Source of the DNA: Anthocerotibacter panamensis C109
GTDB lineage: Bacteria; Cyanobacteriota; Cyanobacteriia; Gloeobacterales; Anthocerotibacteraceae
DNA length: 64,000 nucleotides
Direction of reading: 5' to 3'
Assembly (NCBI RefSeq): GCF_018389385.1
Contig: NZ_CP062698.1
Location: 3,752,667 to 3,816,666, forward strand
Shown: positions 37,551 to 45,739 of the stretch, in pieces
Numbering within the stretch: position 1 is the first letter of the stretch
Layout: every line of letters begins with the position of its first letter
The notes under the pieces: generated by a model
What the model saw: the letters and a program-made list of their open reading frames with translations, nothing else
What the model was told of the DNA's origin: nothing
Database searches by the model: none
Program-made: the position numbers and the translations under genes

Positions 37551-38639
37551 ATGACCATGACCCGCACCAACTTCATAGACCATCTGCGCGTCATGCTCAC
37601 GGCTCTAGTCCTTTTTCACCACACTGCGATTACCTATGGGGCTGCCGGAGGTTGGTACTGGCGCGAGGTGGAGGAGGCTTCTAATCTGGGTCTCACGCTG
37701 TTCTGTGGGGTCAATCAAGCTTTTTTTATGGGGTTCTTTTTTCTGCTTGCGGGCTACTTCACACCGCCTGCCTTTGACCGTAAGGGGATAGTGCGCTTTC
37801 TTTTAGACCGGTTGATCCGGCTGGGCATCCCACTTTTCGTCTATGGGTTTATCCTTGGGCCGGTCACAGTAGCCCTAGCGCAGATGGACGACGGAACATC
37901 CTTTATTGATAACCTGTTGCGCCTCTGGTCGCGGGCCTATTTCAATATCGGGCCACTCTGGTTTGCTGAGGCGCTCCTTATCTTTGCGGCGGGGTATGGG
38001 CTGTGGCGGTCCCTCAAGTTAGCGGTTAACCCTACCAAACAGTTTCCTAGCCATACTGCTTTGCTGCTGACGGCTTTGGGGGTTGGTGCGGGAGCTTTTC
38101 TAATTCGGTTAGTGATCCCTTTAGGCCAAGAGCTATTTTGGTTACAAATTGGCTACTTTGCTTCTTATGTGGTCCTGTTTTTGGCGGGCTGTGGTGCTTG
38201 GCAGGGCCGTTGGCTAGAAAAGATAGTAGCGACGCAGGCAAAACCTTGGCTGATCGTCATGGCGATTGCGCTACCTGTGTTACCCCTTGCTCTTTTACTC
38301 AATGGCGGCGTAGAAGGGGCGAAAGGGGGCTGGAACCTTTTGGCCGCGATCTACGCTTTTTGGGAACCTTTGGTGGCTTGGGGGGCCATCCTCGGCCTAT
38401 TGTGGCAATTTCGGCTACGGCTTAATCAACCCAGTCCCCTGGGAACTTGGCTCGCCCAGCGCGCCTATGGGGTGTACATCGTACATCCTCCGGTCCTAGT
38501 CGGAATCAGCCTCTTACTCCATTCCTGGGGCGCACCGCCTTTGCTCAAATTTATCGCAGTCGGGAGCCTTACCTGTCTTGGGTGTCTCGCTGTCGCGGCT
38601 CTACTGCTGTTGATCCCCGGTGCACGGCGCGTGCTTTAG
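37551..38639 (+). CDS. Acyltransferase-3-family membrane protein
   Basis: 362 residues, about ten membrane segments. The start TNFIDHLRVMLTALVLFHHT is the family motif (His in the first segment region), and LLDRLIRLGIPLFVYGFI follows. Members acylate sugars, glucans or peptides of the envelope using a membrane-embedded active site. It begins five bases after the sdhB stop, so co-transcription is likely but no functional link is evident. Confidence 0.9.
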   Translation: MTMTRTNFIDHLRVMLTALVLFHHTAITYGAAGGWYWREVEEASNLGLTLFCGVNQAFFMGFFFLLAGYFTPPAFDRKGIVRFLLDRLIRLGIPLFVYGFILGPVTVALAQMDDGTSFIDNLLRLWSRAYFNIGPLWFAEALLIFAAGYGLWRSLKLAVNPTKQFPSHTALLLTALGVGAGAFLIRLVIPLGQELFWLQIGYFASYVVLFLAGCGAWQGRWLEKIVATQAKPWLIVMAIALPVLPLALLLNGGVEGAKGGWNLLAAIYAFWEPLVAWGAILGLLWQFRLRLNQPSPLGTWLAQRAYGVYIVHPPVLVGISLLLHSWGAPPLLKFIAVGSLTCLGCLAVAALLLLIPGARRVL

Positions 38640-38640
38640 G

Positions 38641-38854
38641 GTAGAACGGTAATCCATGCTCGTCAGAGCCCAGGGTCTGTTCCGGGGATTGGGTAGTGAG
38701 CCGCACACCCGGTCCCAAGCGTTGACCTCGATGGACGATTTTCAAGCGTTCCAAATGCTCCATGAGTGCTTCGACTACAGCTTCGGTCAGGGGCTTCCCT
38801 GTCAAATGAGCTAGCAAGCCGGTCGGCTTTCGGGTCTTTGATGCTGAGCACCAT
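38641..38854 (-). pseudogene. VapB-type antitoxin gene, frameshifted
   Basis: Frame 1 from ATG at 38854 starts MVLSIKDPKADRLAS, the typical opening of the Rv0623/VapB-like antitoxins, then runs out of frame. A second frame picks up at LLAHLTGKPLTEAVVEALME, followed by an HLERLK segment, the next part of the family consensus. The break lies near 38815. No PIN-domain toxin is next to it, so this is an orphan remnant. The 3' end is indistinct and runs into the acyltransferase gene. Confidence 0.7.
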
Positions 38855-38949
38855 TTCTAGATTCTTCCTATGTGTCTATAGTATAGAAACCCTTCCAGCA
38901 GTGATGCGTGGCATTAGTGGTGATCAATGTGAGCTAGAGACAGGCTATT

Positions 38950-39324
38950 TCACGCATTCTCGCCTCGGTCACGCCGGTCCATGCGCTCAATGATGCGATT
39001 TGCTTGGGTCTGGAGTCCCAACACCTGAGACTGCATACTGCTCATATCCCGGCGCATCTCCTCACGGCGGTCCTGTTCCTCCCGAAAAGATTGCACCAGC
39101 ATGGCTTGCCCTTCGCGTAGGTCTGCCACGAGAGATGTTAGGCCATCAATTCGTCGGGTAAGCGCCTCAATACCCTGGACATTGGCTGCTGTCTGTTGTC
39201 TGAGTTCAGCGATGCCTTGGGCGTTAGAGGTCGTCAGCGCTCTGAGTTCAGCCATGCCTTGGGTGTTAACCTGGATAGCTTGGGCATTGGAGGCAATAAG
39301 CCGTAGGATTTCCTGTTCTGTCAT
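38950..39324 (-). CDS. Coiled-coil protein
   Basis: 124 residues, almost entirely helical, with repeating short units such as SNAQAIQVNTQGMAELRALTT and SNAQGIAELRQQTAANVQG followed by a long charged coil (REEQDRREEMRRDMSSMQSQ). Similar proteins in cyanobacteria are of unknown role, perhaps scaffolding. It has no signal or membrane segment. It is divergent from the HdrB-like gene. Confidence 0.7.
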   Translation of the reverse strand: MTEQEILRLIASNAQAIQVNTQGMAELRALTTSNAQGIAELRQQTAANVQGIEALTRRIDGLTSLVADLREGQAMLVQSFREEQDRREEMRRDMSSMQSQVLGLQTQANRIIERMDRRDRGENA

Positions 39325-39571
39325 TTCTCATCTCCCGGCCCTCTGATGTCAGAGGCCACTTGAGGAGATTTTACTCCCTCAGCTGCCTTCTAGTCCCTAG
39401 CCGCGCAAGCAGTCAGTCACAGTGGCTCGCCTGAGCATTACCGTCTTATGCACGAAAAAACGGGTCTTTGTCTGGCCTTGTACAATGAAATAGGCTGCGA
39501 TAACAATAAATAGTCGCAGTAGTGATGTTCCTGAGCTTGCCTGCACCTGTCGAAAGGACAAGGAAATTATC

Positions 39572-40453
39572 TTGAAGTACGCCTACTACCCCGGCTGTGT
39601 CGCTAAAGGTGCCTGCCGCGAATTGCACGCCTCGACTACAGCTATCGCCCAAGCGCTTGGTATTGAGTTGGTCGAACTTGAGAAAGCTGCGTGCTGTGGT
39701 TCCGGGACGTTTAAGGAGACCGACGAACTTTTGGAAGATACGGTCAACGCCCGCAACATCGCCTTGGCTGAAGCATTGAATTTACCCTTGATGACCCAGT
39801 GCAGTACCTGTCAGGGCGTGATAGGTCGTGTCAACGATAAGCTCAAGGGCAATCCTGAGCGTAAAGCGCGGGTCAATGGATTTTTGGCGGAGCAGGGGCA
39901 CCATTATCAGGGCAGCACCGACGTTAAGCATCTGCTATGGATTCTCCTCCAGGACTATGGGCTAGAGCGTCTGAGTGCCCAAGTCCGCCGCCCGCTGACT
40001 GGGCTTAAGTGTGCAGCCTTCTATGGGTGTTATCTGTTGCGGGCGCAGACAGTTACCCGCTATGACGACCCCTACCATCCGACTTCTCTGGAGCGGGTCT
40101 TCACCGCTTTGGGGGCGATGCCCATTGAGTATGCGGGGCGGGTGCAGTGCTGCGGCTGGCCTATCTCCAGCTATGCGACGAAGGCATCTTTCACCATGGC
40201 AGGCAGGCATATCCTAGAGGCAAAACAGGCGGGGGCGGACTGCATCGTCACGCCCTGTCCACTCTGTCACCTCAATCTGGATTCCCGGCAACCGGAGGTC
40301 GAGCAGGTCATTGGCGAAAAACTGGGTCTACCTATCCTCCACCTGCCCCAACTGATTGGCCTTGCCTTAGGTCTGGACCCGAGGCAACTTGGCCTGGAGC
40401 GCCATGTGGTCGAGACAAGTCCGGTTCTGGAAATTTTGCAGCGTAGCCGCTGA
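39572..40453 (+). CDS. HdrB-like protein with two CCG domains
   Basis: 293 residues from TTG at 39572, with AAGGA seven bases upstream. Two Cys-rich CCG domains are intact: the first has PGCVAKG, then ACCGSGTF and CSTC; the second has YGCYLL, QCCGWP and CPLC. CCG pairs bind non-cubane [4Fe-4S] clusters in HdrB of heterodisulfide reductase, and similar subunits (SdhE) replace the usual heme-bearing anchor in type E succinate dehydrogenases. The sdhB gene with an extra cluster Cys lies 2 kb upstream, which supports that role, though other thiol or lactate/glycolate functions are possible. Confidence 0.88.
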   Translation: MKYAYYPGCVAKGACRELHASTTAIAQALGIELVELEKAACCGSGTFKETDELLEDTVNARNIALAEALNLPLMTQCSTCQGVIGRVNDKLKGNPERKARVNGFLAEQGHHYQGSTDVKHLLWILLQDYGLERLSAQVRRPLTGLKCAAFYGCYLLRAQTVTRYDDPYHPTSLERVFTALGAMPIEYAGRVQCCGWPISSYATKASFTMAGRHILEAKQAGADCIVTPCPLCHLNLDSRQPEVEQVIGEKLGLPILHLPQLIGLALGLDPRQLGLERHVVETSPVLEILQRSR

Positions 40454-40494
40454 ACACTTGACCGCGTAAAATTGCGCCAAGGCCATGGGCTGGC

Positions 40495-40529
40495 CCTGAC
40501 GCGTTGGGGAGGACGCGTCGTCCGTCAGG
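40495..40529. terminator. Hairpin between convergent genes
   Basis: CCTGACG and CGTCAGG form a 7-bp stem around 21 bases, between the HdrB-like gene and the convergent end of devC. It overlaps the devC stop. There is no T-run; it could act for both directions. Confidence 0.4.
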
Positions 40530-41724
40530 AGAAGATATCTGCCGGGTCAGCTTCCTTCAATTTACGCACGGCTAGCGCCCCGGCCCCAAAGCACATCAAA
40601 AAAGTCAAACCGAGGACTAGTACTGCCCGGTCCAAGGTCATGACCACAGGGAGACGGGCTGCTTGATTCACCAACTGATAGACTACCAGCGAGAGAAAAA
40701 AACCTGGAATGTAGCCAAGGACCGACAGGATGCTGGCCTCTTGAAAGACCACCCGCAGTAAGTAGCCATTGGTGTAGCCGATGGCCTTGAGCGTTGCGTA
40801 TTCGGGAAGATGAATCGAGACATCGCTGTAGAGAATCTGATAGACGATGACGGAGCCGACAATAAAGCCGACTACGACCCCTAGGGCAAAGATGTAGCCT
40901 ATCGGGGAACTGTTCTGCCAGTACTTGCGCTCCAGATTGATGAAATCATCGCGGGTGATGACCCGGACATCATGGGGCAGGTAATGGATGAGGGCCGCTT
41001 GGACGTGCGCTCGGTCTGCGCCCGGTTTGAGGGTGATAAGCCCCAAGCTGATTTTGTCGAGGGAGCGTTGGGTGAGCCGTGAATAGTTTAAATCGCTGGC
41101 AATCAAAAGGCCGTCTGCCGAAAAAATCGACCCGCCCAGGGTAAACAACCCACCGACTTGGATTCTCCGGTTGTTGACCTCAGTGCTGATCTGCACTCCT
41201 TGATTAAACTTCTCGACGATTGGGCCGTACTCGACGCGGGCTTTGCGGTCAAAGAGGACCGTGTCTGGGTGCTTGAGTTCTTCCAGATGGTCGGTCACTT
41301 CCGGGAGCGCGAAAGCCGGTTTTTGGGGGTCTACTCCGAACAGGATCAGGGGACGGTTGCGGGCGGTGTAGGGATTTTTCCAGAGGACATAGGCGGCATA
41401 GAGCGGGGCGACCGACTGTACCTCGGGCAGGGCACGGGCTTGTTGTAACCTGCGGAAGGCCAAGTCTTGGTTGGGATAATTGATGTCGATCAGGTTGTTG
41501 ACCCCAGGGTGGACCAGGACCAGATCCGCTTGCAAATGCTCGTGGATCTGGACGGCTGTATCGTACAGAGCCTCCTGGAGGCCGGACTGGAGAAACAATA
41601 ACAGGTCAGCAAAGGCCACCCCCGCGAGGGCTACCATCAGCCTGGTCTTCTCCCAGGTCAGTTGTAACCAGGGGACCGGAACGCGCCTGGGGGCAAACAG
41701 GGCTCGGAGTGCTTTAAAGTTCAA
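40525..41724 (-). CDS. devC: DevC-type ABC transporter permease
   Basis: 399 residues, last gene of the lipid cluster. The start appears to be TTG overlapping the end of devB by 11 bases. One N-terminal membrane segment (about 28-50), a large periplasmic domain (about 55-275) and three C-terminal segments with the MacB/FtsX-type core (GYIFALGVVVGFIVGSVIVYQ, a YATLKAIGYTNGYL cytoplasmic loop) give the DevC layout. In heterocyst-forming cyanobacteria DevBCA with TolC exports glycolipids; here it sits downstream of a lipid synthase and would export its product. Confidence 0.93.
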   Translation of the reverse strand: MNFKALRALFAPRRVPVPWLQLTWEKTRLMVALAGVAFADLLLFLQSGLQEALYDTAVQIHEHLQADLVLVHPGVNNLIDINYPNQDLAFRRLQQARALPEVQSVAPLYAAYVLWKNPYTARNRPLILFGVDPQKPAFALPEVTDHLEELKHPDTVLFDRKARVEYGPIVEKFNQGVQISTEVNNRRIQVGGLFTLGGSIFSADGLLIASDLNYSRLTQRSLDKISLGLITLKPGADRAHVQAALIHYLPHDVRVITRDDFINLERKYWQNSSPIGYIFALGVVVGFIVGSVIVYQILYSDVSIHLPEYATLKAIGYTNGYLLRVVFQEASILSVLGYIPGFFLSLVVYQLVNQAARLPVVMTLDRAVLVLGLTFLMCFGAGALAVRKLKEADPADIFS

Positions 41725-42781
41725 TGTTCACCTCGACTTTCATGTTGGTCAACGCGGACACCCGGCGGCTATCTGCTGGGTCGAGACGGATCTTGACCTC
41801 GACCACCCGAGCATCTACATCCAGGACCGGGTCGGTGCTGAGGATGTCCTTTTTGGCAATCTCCAGGCCGACTTTGGTGACCGTGCCGTGCATGACTCCA
41901 GGGATGGCTGCGCTGGTAATAGTGGCGCGTTGACCGAGGCGGATTTTGGCGATGTCACTTTCATAGACCTCGGCTACGGTGAACATCCGCTTGGTCTGTC
42001 CCAATTTGACGATGCCCCCTTGGTCTACGACTTCGCCCGGATTGGTCTGGACCTTGAGGATCTGACCATCTATGGGAGCGCGCACGTAGGTTAATTCCAG
42101 GTCGGCTTGGGCGACCAAGACCTGACTCAAGGCGGCGGCTACCTCTTCTTGAGCCGCCCGCACATCCACCAAACGGACCTCGCGGACGCTGGTGAGGGTG
42201 GCTTGAGCCTGCTGGAGCTGTTGGCGGGTGGCATCGCGCTCGAGGCGTTTGGCATCAAAGTTGGAGGCGGAAACCGCTCCGGCGCGCGCCAGGGTCTCGA
42301 AGCGTCGAAACTCGGTCTCGGCGTTGGCGAACTCAGTTTTGAGGCGAGCGACTGCGGCATTTTGGGCGGCGATGTCCCCCGGTTTGGCCCCGGCGCGAAT
42401 TTGGGCAAGACGCGATTGGGCGACGCGCACCTCCTGCTCCGCTGCGGTCAGACTGGCTAGGCGGCGGGCATAGGGGTCGAGGATGGCGATGAGTTGTCCG
42501 GCGCGGACCTGATCCCCTTCCTTGACCGAAAGTCTCACGACCCGACGCTGGAATTCTACCGAACTCGGGGCTGCCAGGGTCATAACGCCCCCGTCGGGCT
42601 CCAGCCGCCCGGAGGCACTGACGGCGGTGAGGACCGCAGTGCGGGCCGGACGTGGGGTGACATTAGACTCGCTAGGGGTATATTGCTTGAGAAAAGCCAG
42701 GGTCCCTACCATGAGAGCCGCCCCGCTACCCACGGCTACTAACAACCAAACTTTGTTATTCCAGAACTCTTTGCGTTGCAC
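41714..42781 (-). CDS. devB: DevB-type membrane fusion protein (HlyD family)
   Basis: 355 residues with GTG start, AGGAGG upstream. An N-terminal membrane segment (about 10-30) is followed by a biotinyl-lipoyl-like fold split by a long helical hairpin (about 110-225, rich in Ala, Glu and Arg) and a beta-barrel (QTKRMFTVAEVYESDIAKI). It links the inner-membrane permease DevC to an outer-membrane TolC partner, absent from this window. It overlaps devC by 11 bases, so the two are coupled. Confidence 0.92.
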   Translation of the reverse strand: MQRKEFWNNKVWLLVAVGSGAALMVGTLAFLKQYTPSESNVTPRPARTAVLTAVSASGRLEPDGGVMTLAAPSSVEFQRRVVRLSVKEGDQVRAGQLIAILDPYARRLASLTAAEQEVRVAQSRLAQIRAGAKPGDIAAQNAAVARLKTEFANAETEFRRFETLARAGAVSASNFDAKRLERDATRQQLQQAQATLTSVREVRLVDVRAAQEEVAAALSQVLVAQADLELTYVRAPIDGQILKVQTNPGEVVDQGGIVKLGQTKRMFTVAEVYESDIAKIRLGQRATITSAAIPGVMHGTVTKVGLEIAKKDILSTDPVLDVDARVVEVKIRLDPADSRRVSALTNMKVEVNIEL

Positions 42782-42818
42782 CCGTGCCTCCTGGTGTGAA
42801 TAGATGTTAGCTGCGCTT

Positions 42819-43346
42819 CTAAGGATTACCTTGGTACAGTTCCTCTTCCGGGACGGGGGCGGTTGGGGATTTGCCTGCCATCCCTAGGCGTTGGCGAGAA
42901 GAGAACATAGGGCCTTGCGGAGAGAGGTTGGGAGCGAAGCTCAGGAAGCCGATGGGCTTGTCCATGCCGTCGTAGACCGCCTCCATCCCGCCCTTCATGT
43001 AGTAGAGTTCGTGCCAGAACCCGGTGCCTCCGGTATCGCGGATGTATTGCTCCCACCATTGGCGGTGGGGGGCGGAGCGAGCCCAGGCTTCGAGGGAGGG
43101 GTAATCCTGCCAGTATTGGCGCATCCCAAAGTGGGGTGGATAGAGCGAGTAGATGATGGGCTCATGGAGGAGCAAGCCATCGGGTTGCTGCGCCACGGAG
43201 TCGGAGACTTTTGGGCCAAATCCGATCAGCGTCAGCAGCCCGCGCCCACTCCAGGTCGTAACCCGCATCCCCAGATACACCACGACCAAGTCGGGATAGG
43301 CTGAGAGGTCAACAGTGCTGCGGTTGAGCTTTTTCTGCTTAGCCAT
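42819..43346 (-). CDS. DUF4188 (monooxygenase-like) protein
   Basis: 175 residues from ATG at 43346, AAGGAGA eight bases upstream. VVYLGMRVTTWSGRG, YWQDYPSLEAWARS and GFWHELYYMKGGMEAVY fit DUF4188, related to ferredoxin-like-fold heme or flavin-free monooxygenases and to aldoxime dehydratases. It has no membrane segment. Its place between devA and devB suggests a tailoring step, perhaps hydroxylation of the lipid, but this is inference. I know no tested function for the family in such a setting. Confidence 0.8.
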   Translation of the reverse strand: MAKQKKLNRSTVDLSAYPDLVVVYLGMRVTTWSGRGLLTLIGFGPKVSDSVAQQPDGLLLHEPIIYSLYPPHFGMRQYWQDYPSLEAWARSAPHRQWWEQYIRDTGGTGFWHELYYMKGGMEAVYDGMDKPIGFLSFAPNLSPQGPMFSSRQRLGMAGKSPTAPVPEEELYQGNP

Positions 43347-43398
43347 GGGTGACTTCTCCTTGATCGGCAAGTTGGGTGGGCGCTAAGAGGTGTCGAAG

Positions 43399-44085
43399 CT
43401 AGCCGGTGACTGCTACCAAGCGACCATCCTCCATACGCATGATCCGGTCGGCGATATCCAGGATGCGGTTGTCGTGGGTGACCATCAGGATGGCGCACCC
43501 CTGATTTTTAGCCAGTTGCTGCATCAGCTCGACGATTTCACGGCCTGTCTTGCTGTCTAGAGCCGCTGTGGGTTCGTCGGCTAGAACCAGTCCGGGCTTA
43601 TTGACCAGAGCACGGCAGATAGCAACGCGTTGTTTTTGCCCGCCAGAGAGGTTGTTGGGATGGGTGTCGCTATAGTCGCCCAGCCCGACGGATGCGAGCA
43701 TTTTTTCGGCTTTGACCCGTGCTTCCCAGGTAGCGTTGGGGTGTAACTCCCCTGCCATTTGCACGTTTTGGGCGGCTGTCAAAAACTCCAGCAGGTTGTG
43801 CCCTTGAAAGATATACCCAATGTTGCGGCGGATCAGAACCAACTCTCGCTCAGCGGCTGCACCCATCTCTCGGCCCAGGACCCGCAAGCGCCCCTGTTGC
43901 ACCGATCTGAGCCCGCCAATCAGGGTCAAGAGCGTGGTCTTACCGGACCCGGAAGGGCCGGTCATGATGACGGTCTCCCCCGGTTGGATCTCTAGGGTGA
44001 CGTCAAAGAGGACCTGGCGGCATAATCCCCCCTGCCCGAAGTAGTGGTTGAGTTTTTCGACTTGGATAACTGGCGATGATGTCAT
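43399..44085 (-). CDS. devA: DevA-type ABC transporter ATPase
   Basis: 228 residues from ATG at 44085 ([17 protein letters not shown]); the open frame reaches 18 codons further but those residues are atypical. Walker A is [11 protein letters not shown], the signature [11 protein letters not shown], Walker [12 protein letters not shown], and the switch His in VTHDNRI. It belongs to the LolD/MacB group that energises FtsX-like permeases, here devC. Two genes separate it from devC on the same strand. Confidence 0.95.
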   Translation of the reverse strand: MTSSPVIQVEKLNHYFGQGGLCRQVLFDVTLEIQPGETVIMTGPSGSGKTTLLTLIGGLRSVQQGRLRVLGREMGAAAERELVLIRRNIGYIFQGHNLLEFLTAAQNVQMAGELHPNATWEARVKAEKMLASVGLGDYSDTHPNNLSGGQKQRVAICRALVNKPGLVLADEPTAALDSKTGREIVELMQQLAKNQGCAILMVTHDNRILDIADRIMRMEDGRLVAVTG

Positions 44086-44135
44086 ACCGCAGTGACTCCG
44101 TAGATTGCGATGCAGGCAGGTCTTCCCAGGACGCT

Positions 44136-44303
44136 TCACCGGGGCGGAGGCGACAGGGGGATACCCATTTTTTCCGCGTAGGTGAGGATAGCTTCACGGA
44201 TAGACTCCAGTTGTTGATTTAACTCCGAAGGCAAAAGGCACAGAGGATGCTCCTTCGCCGGTTCGGTATTGAGCCGTTCTGTGGTTTCCTGGGGCTGGGT
44301 CAT
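44136..44303 (-). CDS. Small cluster protein, 55 residues
   Basis: A short frame with AGGAG about eight bases before the ATG, between the acyltransferase and devA. It is acidic, with a Gln/Glu helix and a Pro-rich end (MGIPLSPPPR). I do not recognise it. Its position in a tightly packed operon and its good ribosome site suggest it is expressed, possibly as a chaperone or regulator of a neighbour. Confidence 0.5.
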   Translation of the reverse strand: MTQPQETTERLNTEPAKEHPLCLLPSELNQQLESIREAILTYAEKMGIPLSPPPR

Positions 44304-44372
44304 TGCGTGGGTCTCCTAGTGAAATAAATGCTGCTGCAAGCAGAAATCGCCCCGCCCACTTATGGCGATCCG

Positions 44373-45692
44373 TTAAGGAGGAGCGATAGCTGTAAGCTCC
44401 GTCGGTTGCGTCGCGTGGGCCAATTGGGCAAGGGTATGGTCGATCAACTGCTCCATCGTGCCTGCACTAACAGAGGGCTGTGAATAGATAAAATTCAGGA
44501 TCATCTGTCCCTGAAAAGTCGTGACATTGGTGCCGTACATCCCTGCGTACAAGGTATTGGACCCAGCGAAACTGATAGCCTCGAGGGTAAAAGGACCGTA
44601 GTGTTCAGGCAGGGTAACCCTACCGAGATTGGACACAGATACAGCGATGGGGACCGACCGGGGAAAAGTAAAGCAAAATTCAAACAGTTCCTTGGACAAG
44701 AGCATGTTGTCGTAGAGGTCGCTGTGCTTGAGTCCTGACGCGAGGTCGTGCTTGACCCGGCGGGCCAACTCCCACAAGCTAACCTCGGGCTCCAGGGTAT
44801 AGTAGCCCCGGCAGGCTGAGGCTAGGACAGCCATCGGCTCGCTACTCAAGGTGAGCTGTTGGCGCAGATCCAGGTAGGACTGACAACTGAGGCGCACCGC
44901 CATGTGCTTCCCGGACTTGATGCGCTCGGCGACAGTGAACATCATGGCTGCACACAGGGCTCCTTGTACGGTGGCTCCTTCTTGTCTACAGCGCTGGACG
45001 ATCCGTTGGGTGAACTCGGGGTCGAGGCTGCGCTGCACCATGCCACAACGGCGCTGGGGAATGGGCGCGTATTGCTCAAACCCCAAGCTCTGCGGGCGAT
45101 ACCGGAGCATCTGGAGCCCGTTTTTCAGCAGAAAGCGGGCTTTGCGCAGGAGCCTGTCCGGTCCTCGTAGCTCTGGGGGCATGAGTTCTTCGATGGGGGG
45201 GAGTGCGGGCAGGCTGGAGATGGCAGGAAGGGGGGCTGTGCTCCAGATCTGTTCGCTATAGATCAGCAGTTGGGCATGGAGTTGGAGGCAGCAGCGGGCA
45301 TCGGCAATGGCGTGATGCACCGTAGTAATCAGATAGGAGGTCGTCTGGGCCATCTGCACGAGCACGGCACGCAGCAAGCCCGTTTGGGGATCGAGGCCCT
45401 GGTTTAATTCTTCGTGGACGACCTCGAGCCACTGCTGCGGCTCGGTGGCGGGGACGACGCGCAGGGACAAGTGGGCGTTCCCGGCCTCGAAATAGAGACG
45501 CCCTGGAGTCCCGACGATGCGGGTATTGAGAGCGGGATGGCGGTGTTGCGCTAGTTCTAGGGCGTGCCTGAGGATCTTGCCGGTGAGCGGCCCCTGGATG
45601 CGGCTCATGGTGACAATATTCCAGGTCTTCGCCCGCCGGTTGAGCAGTTCTAATCCTTCTTCGACCCGGCCCAGTCGCCTGCTGACCGACAT
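44373..45692 (-). CDS. Condensation-domain / PapA-like acyltransferase
   Basis: 439 residues, with AGGAGG six bases before the ATG. The fold is that of NRPS condensation domains and PapA-type acyltransferases: the motif VHHAIADA (normally HHxxxDG) near residue 140 carries the catalytic His, and the second half has NLGRVTLPEHYGPFTLEAI, the DFGWG-like region being altered. PapA5-type enzymes move an acyl chain from a carrier protein to an alcohol. In this cluster it could release the synthase product as an ester or amide. The Gly after Asp is replaced by Ala, so activity needs care. Confidence 0.85.
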   Translation of the reverse strand: MSVSRRLGRVEEGLELLNRRAKTWNIVTMSRIQGPLTGKILRHALELAQHRHPALNTRIVGTPGRLYFEAGNAHLSLRVVPATEPQQWLEVVHEELNQGLDPQTGLLRAVLVQMAQTTSYLITTVHHAIADARCCLQLHAQLLIYSEQIWSTAPLPAISSLPALPPIEELMPPELRGPDRLLRKARFLLKNGLQMLRYRPQSLGFEQYAPIPQRRCGMVQRSLDPEFTQRIVQRCRQEGATVQGALCAAMMFTVAERIKSGKHMAVRLSCQSYLDLRQQLTLSSEPMAVLASACRGYYTLEPEVSLWELARRVKHDLASGLKHSDLYDNMLLSKELFEFCFTFPRSVPIAVSVSNLGRVTLPEHYGPFTLEAISFAGSNTLYAGMYGTNVTTFQGQMILNFIYSQPSVSAGTMEQLIDHTLAQLAHATQPTELTAIAPP

Positions 45693-45739
45693 AAAGCACC
45701 TCCTATCAGCAATGTTTCCAGCTCGATCATGGGGATGCT

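Noticed and set aside
38569-38854. Working VapBC toxin-antitoxin pair
   Set aside because: The antitoxin frame is broken and no PIN-domain toxin lies on either side.
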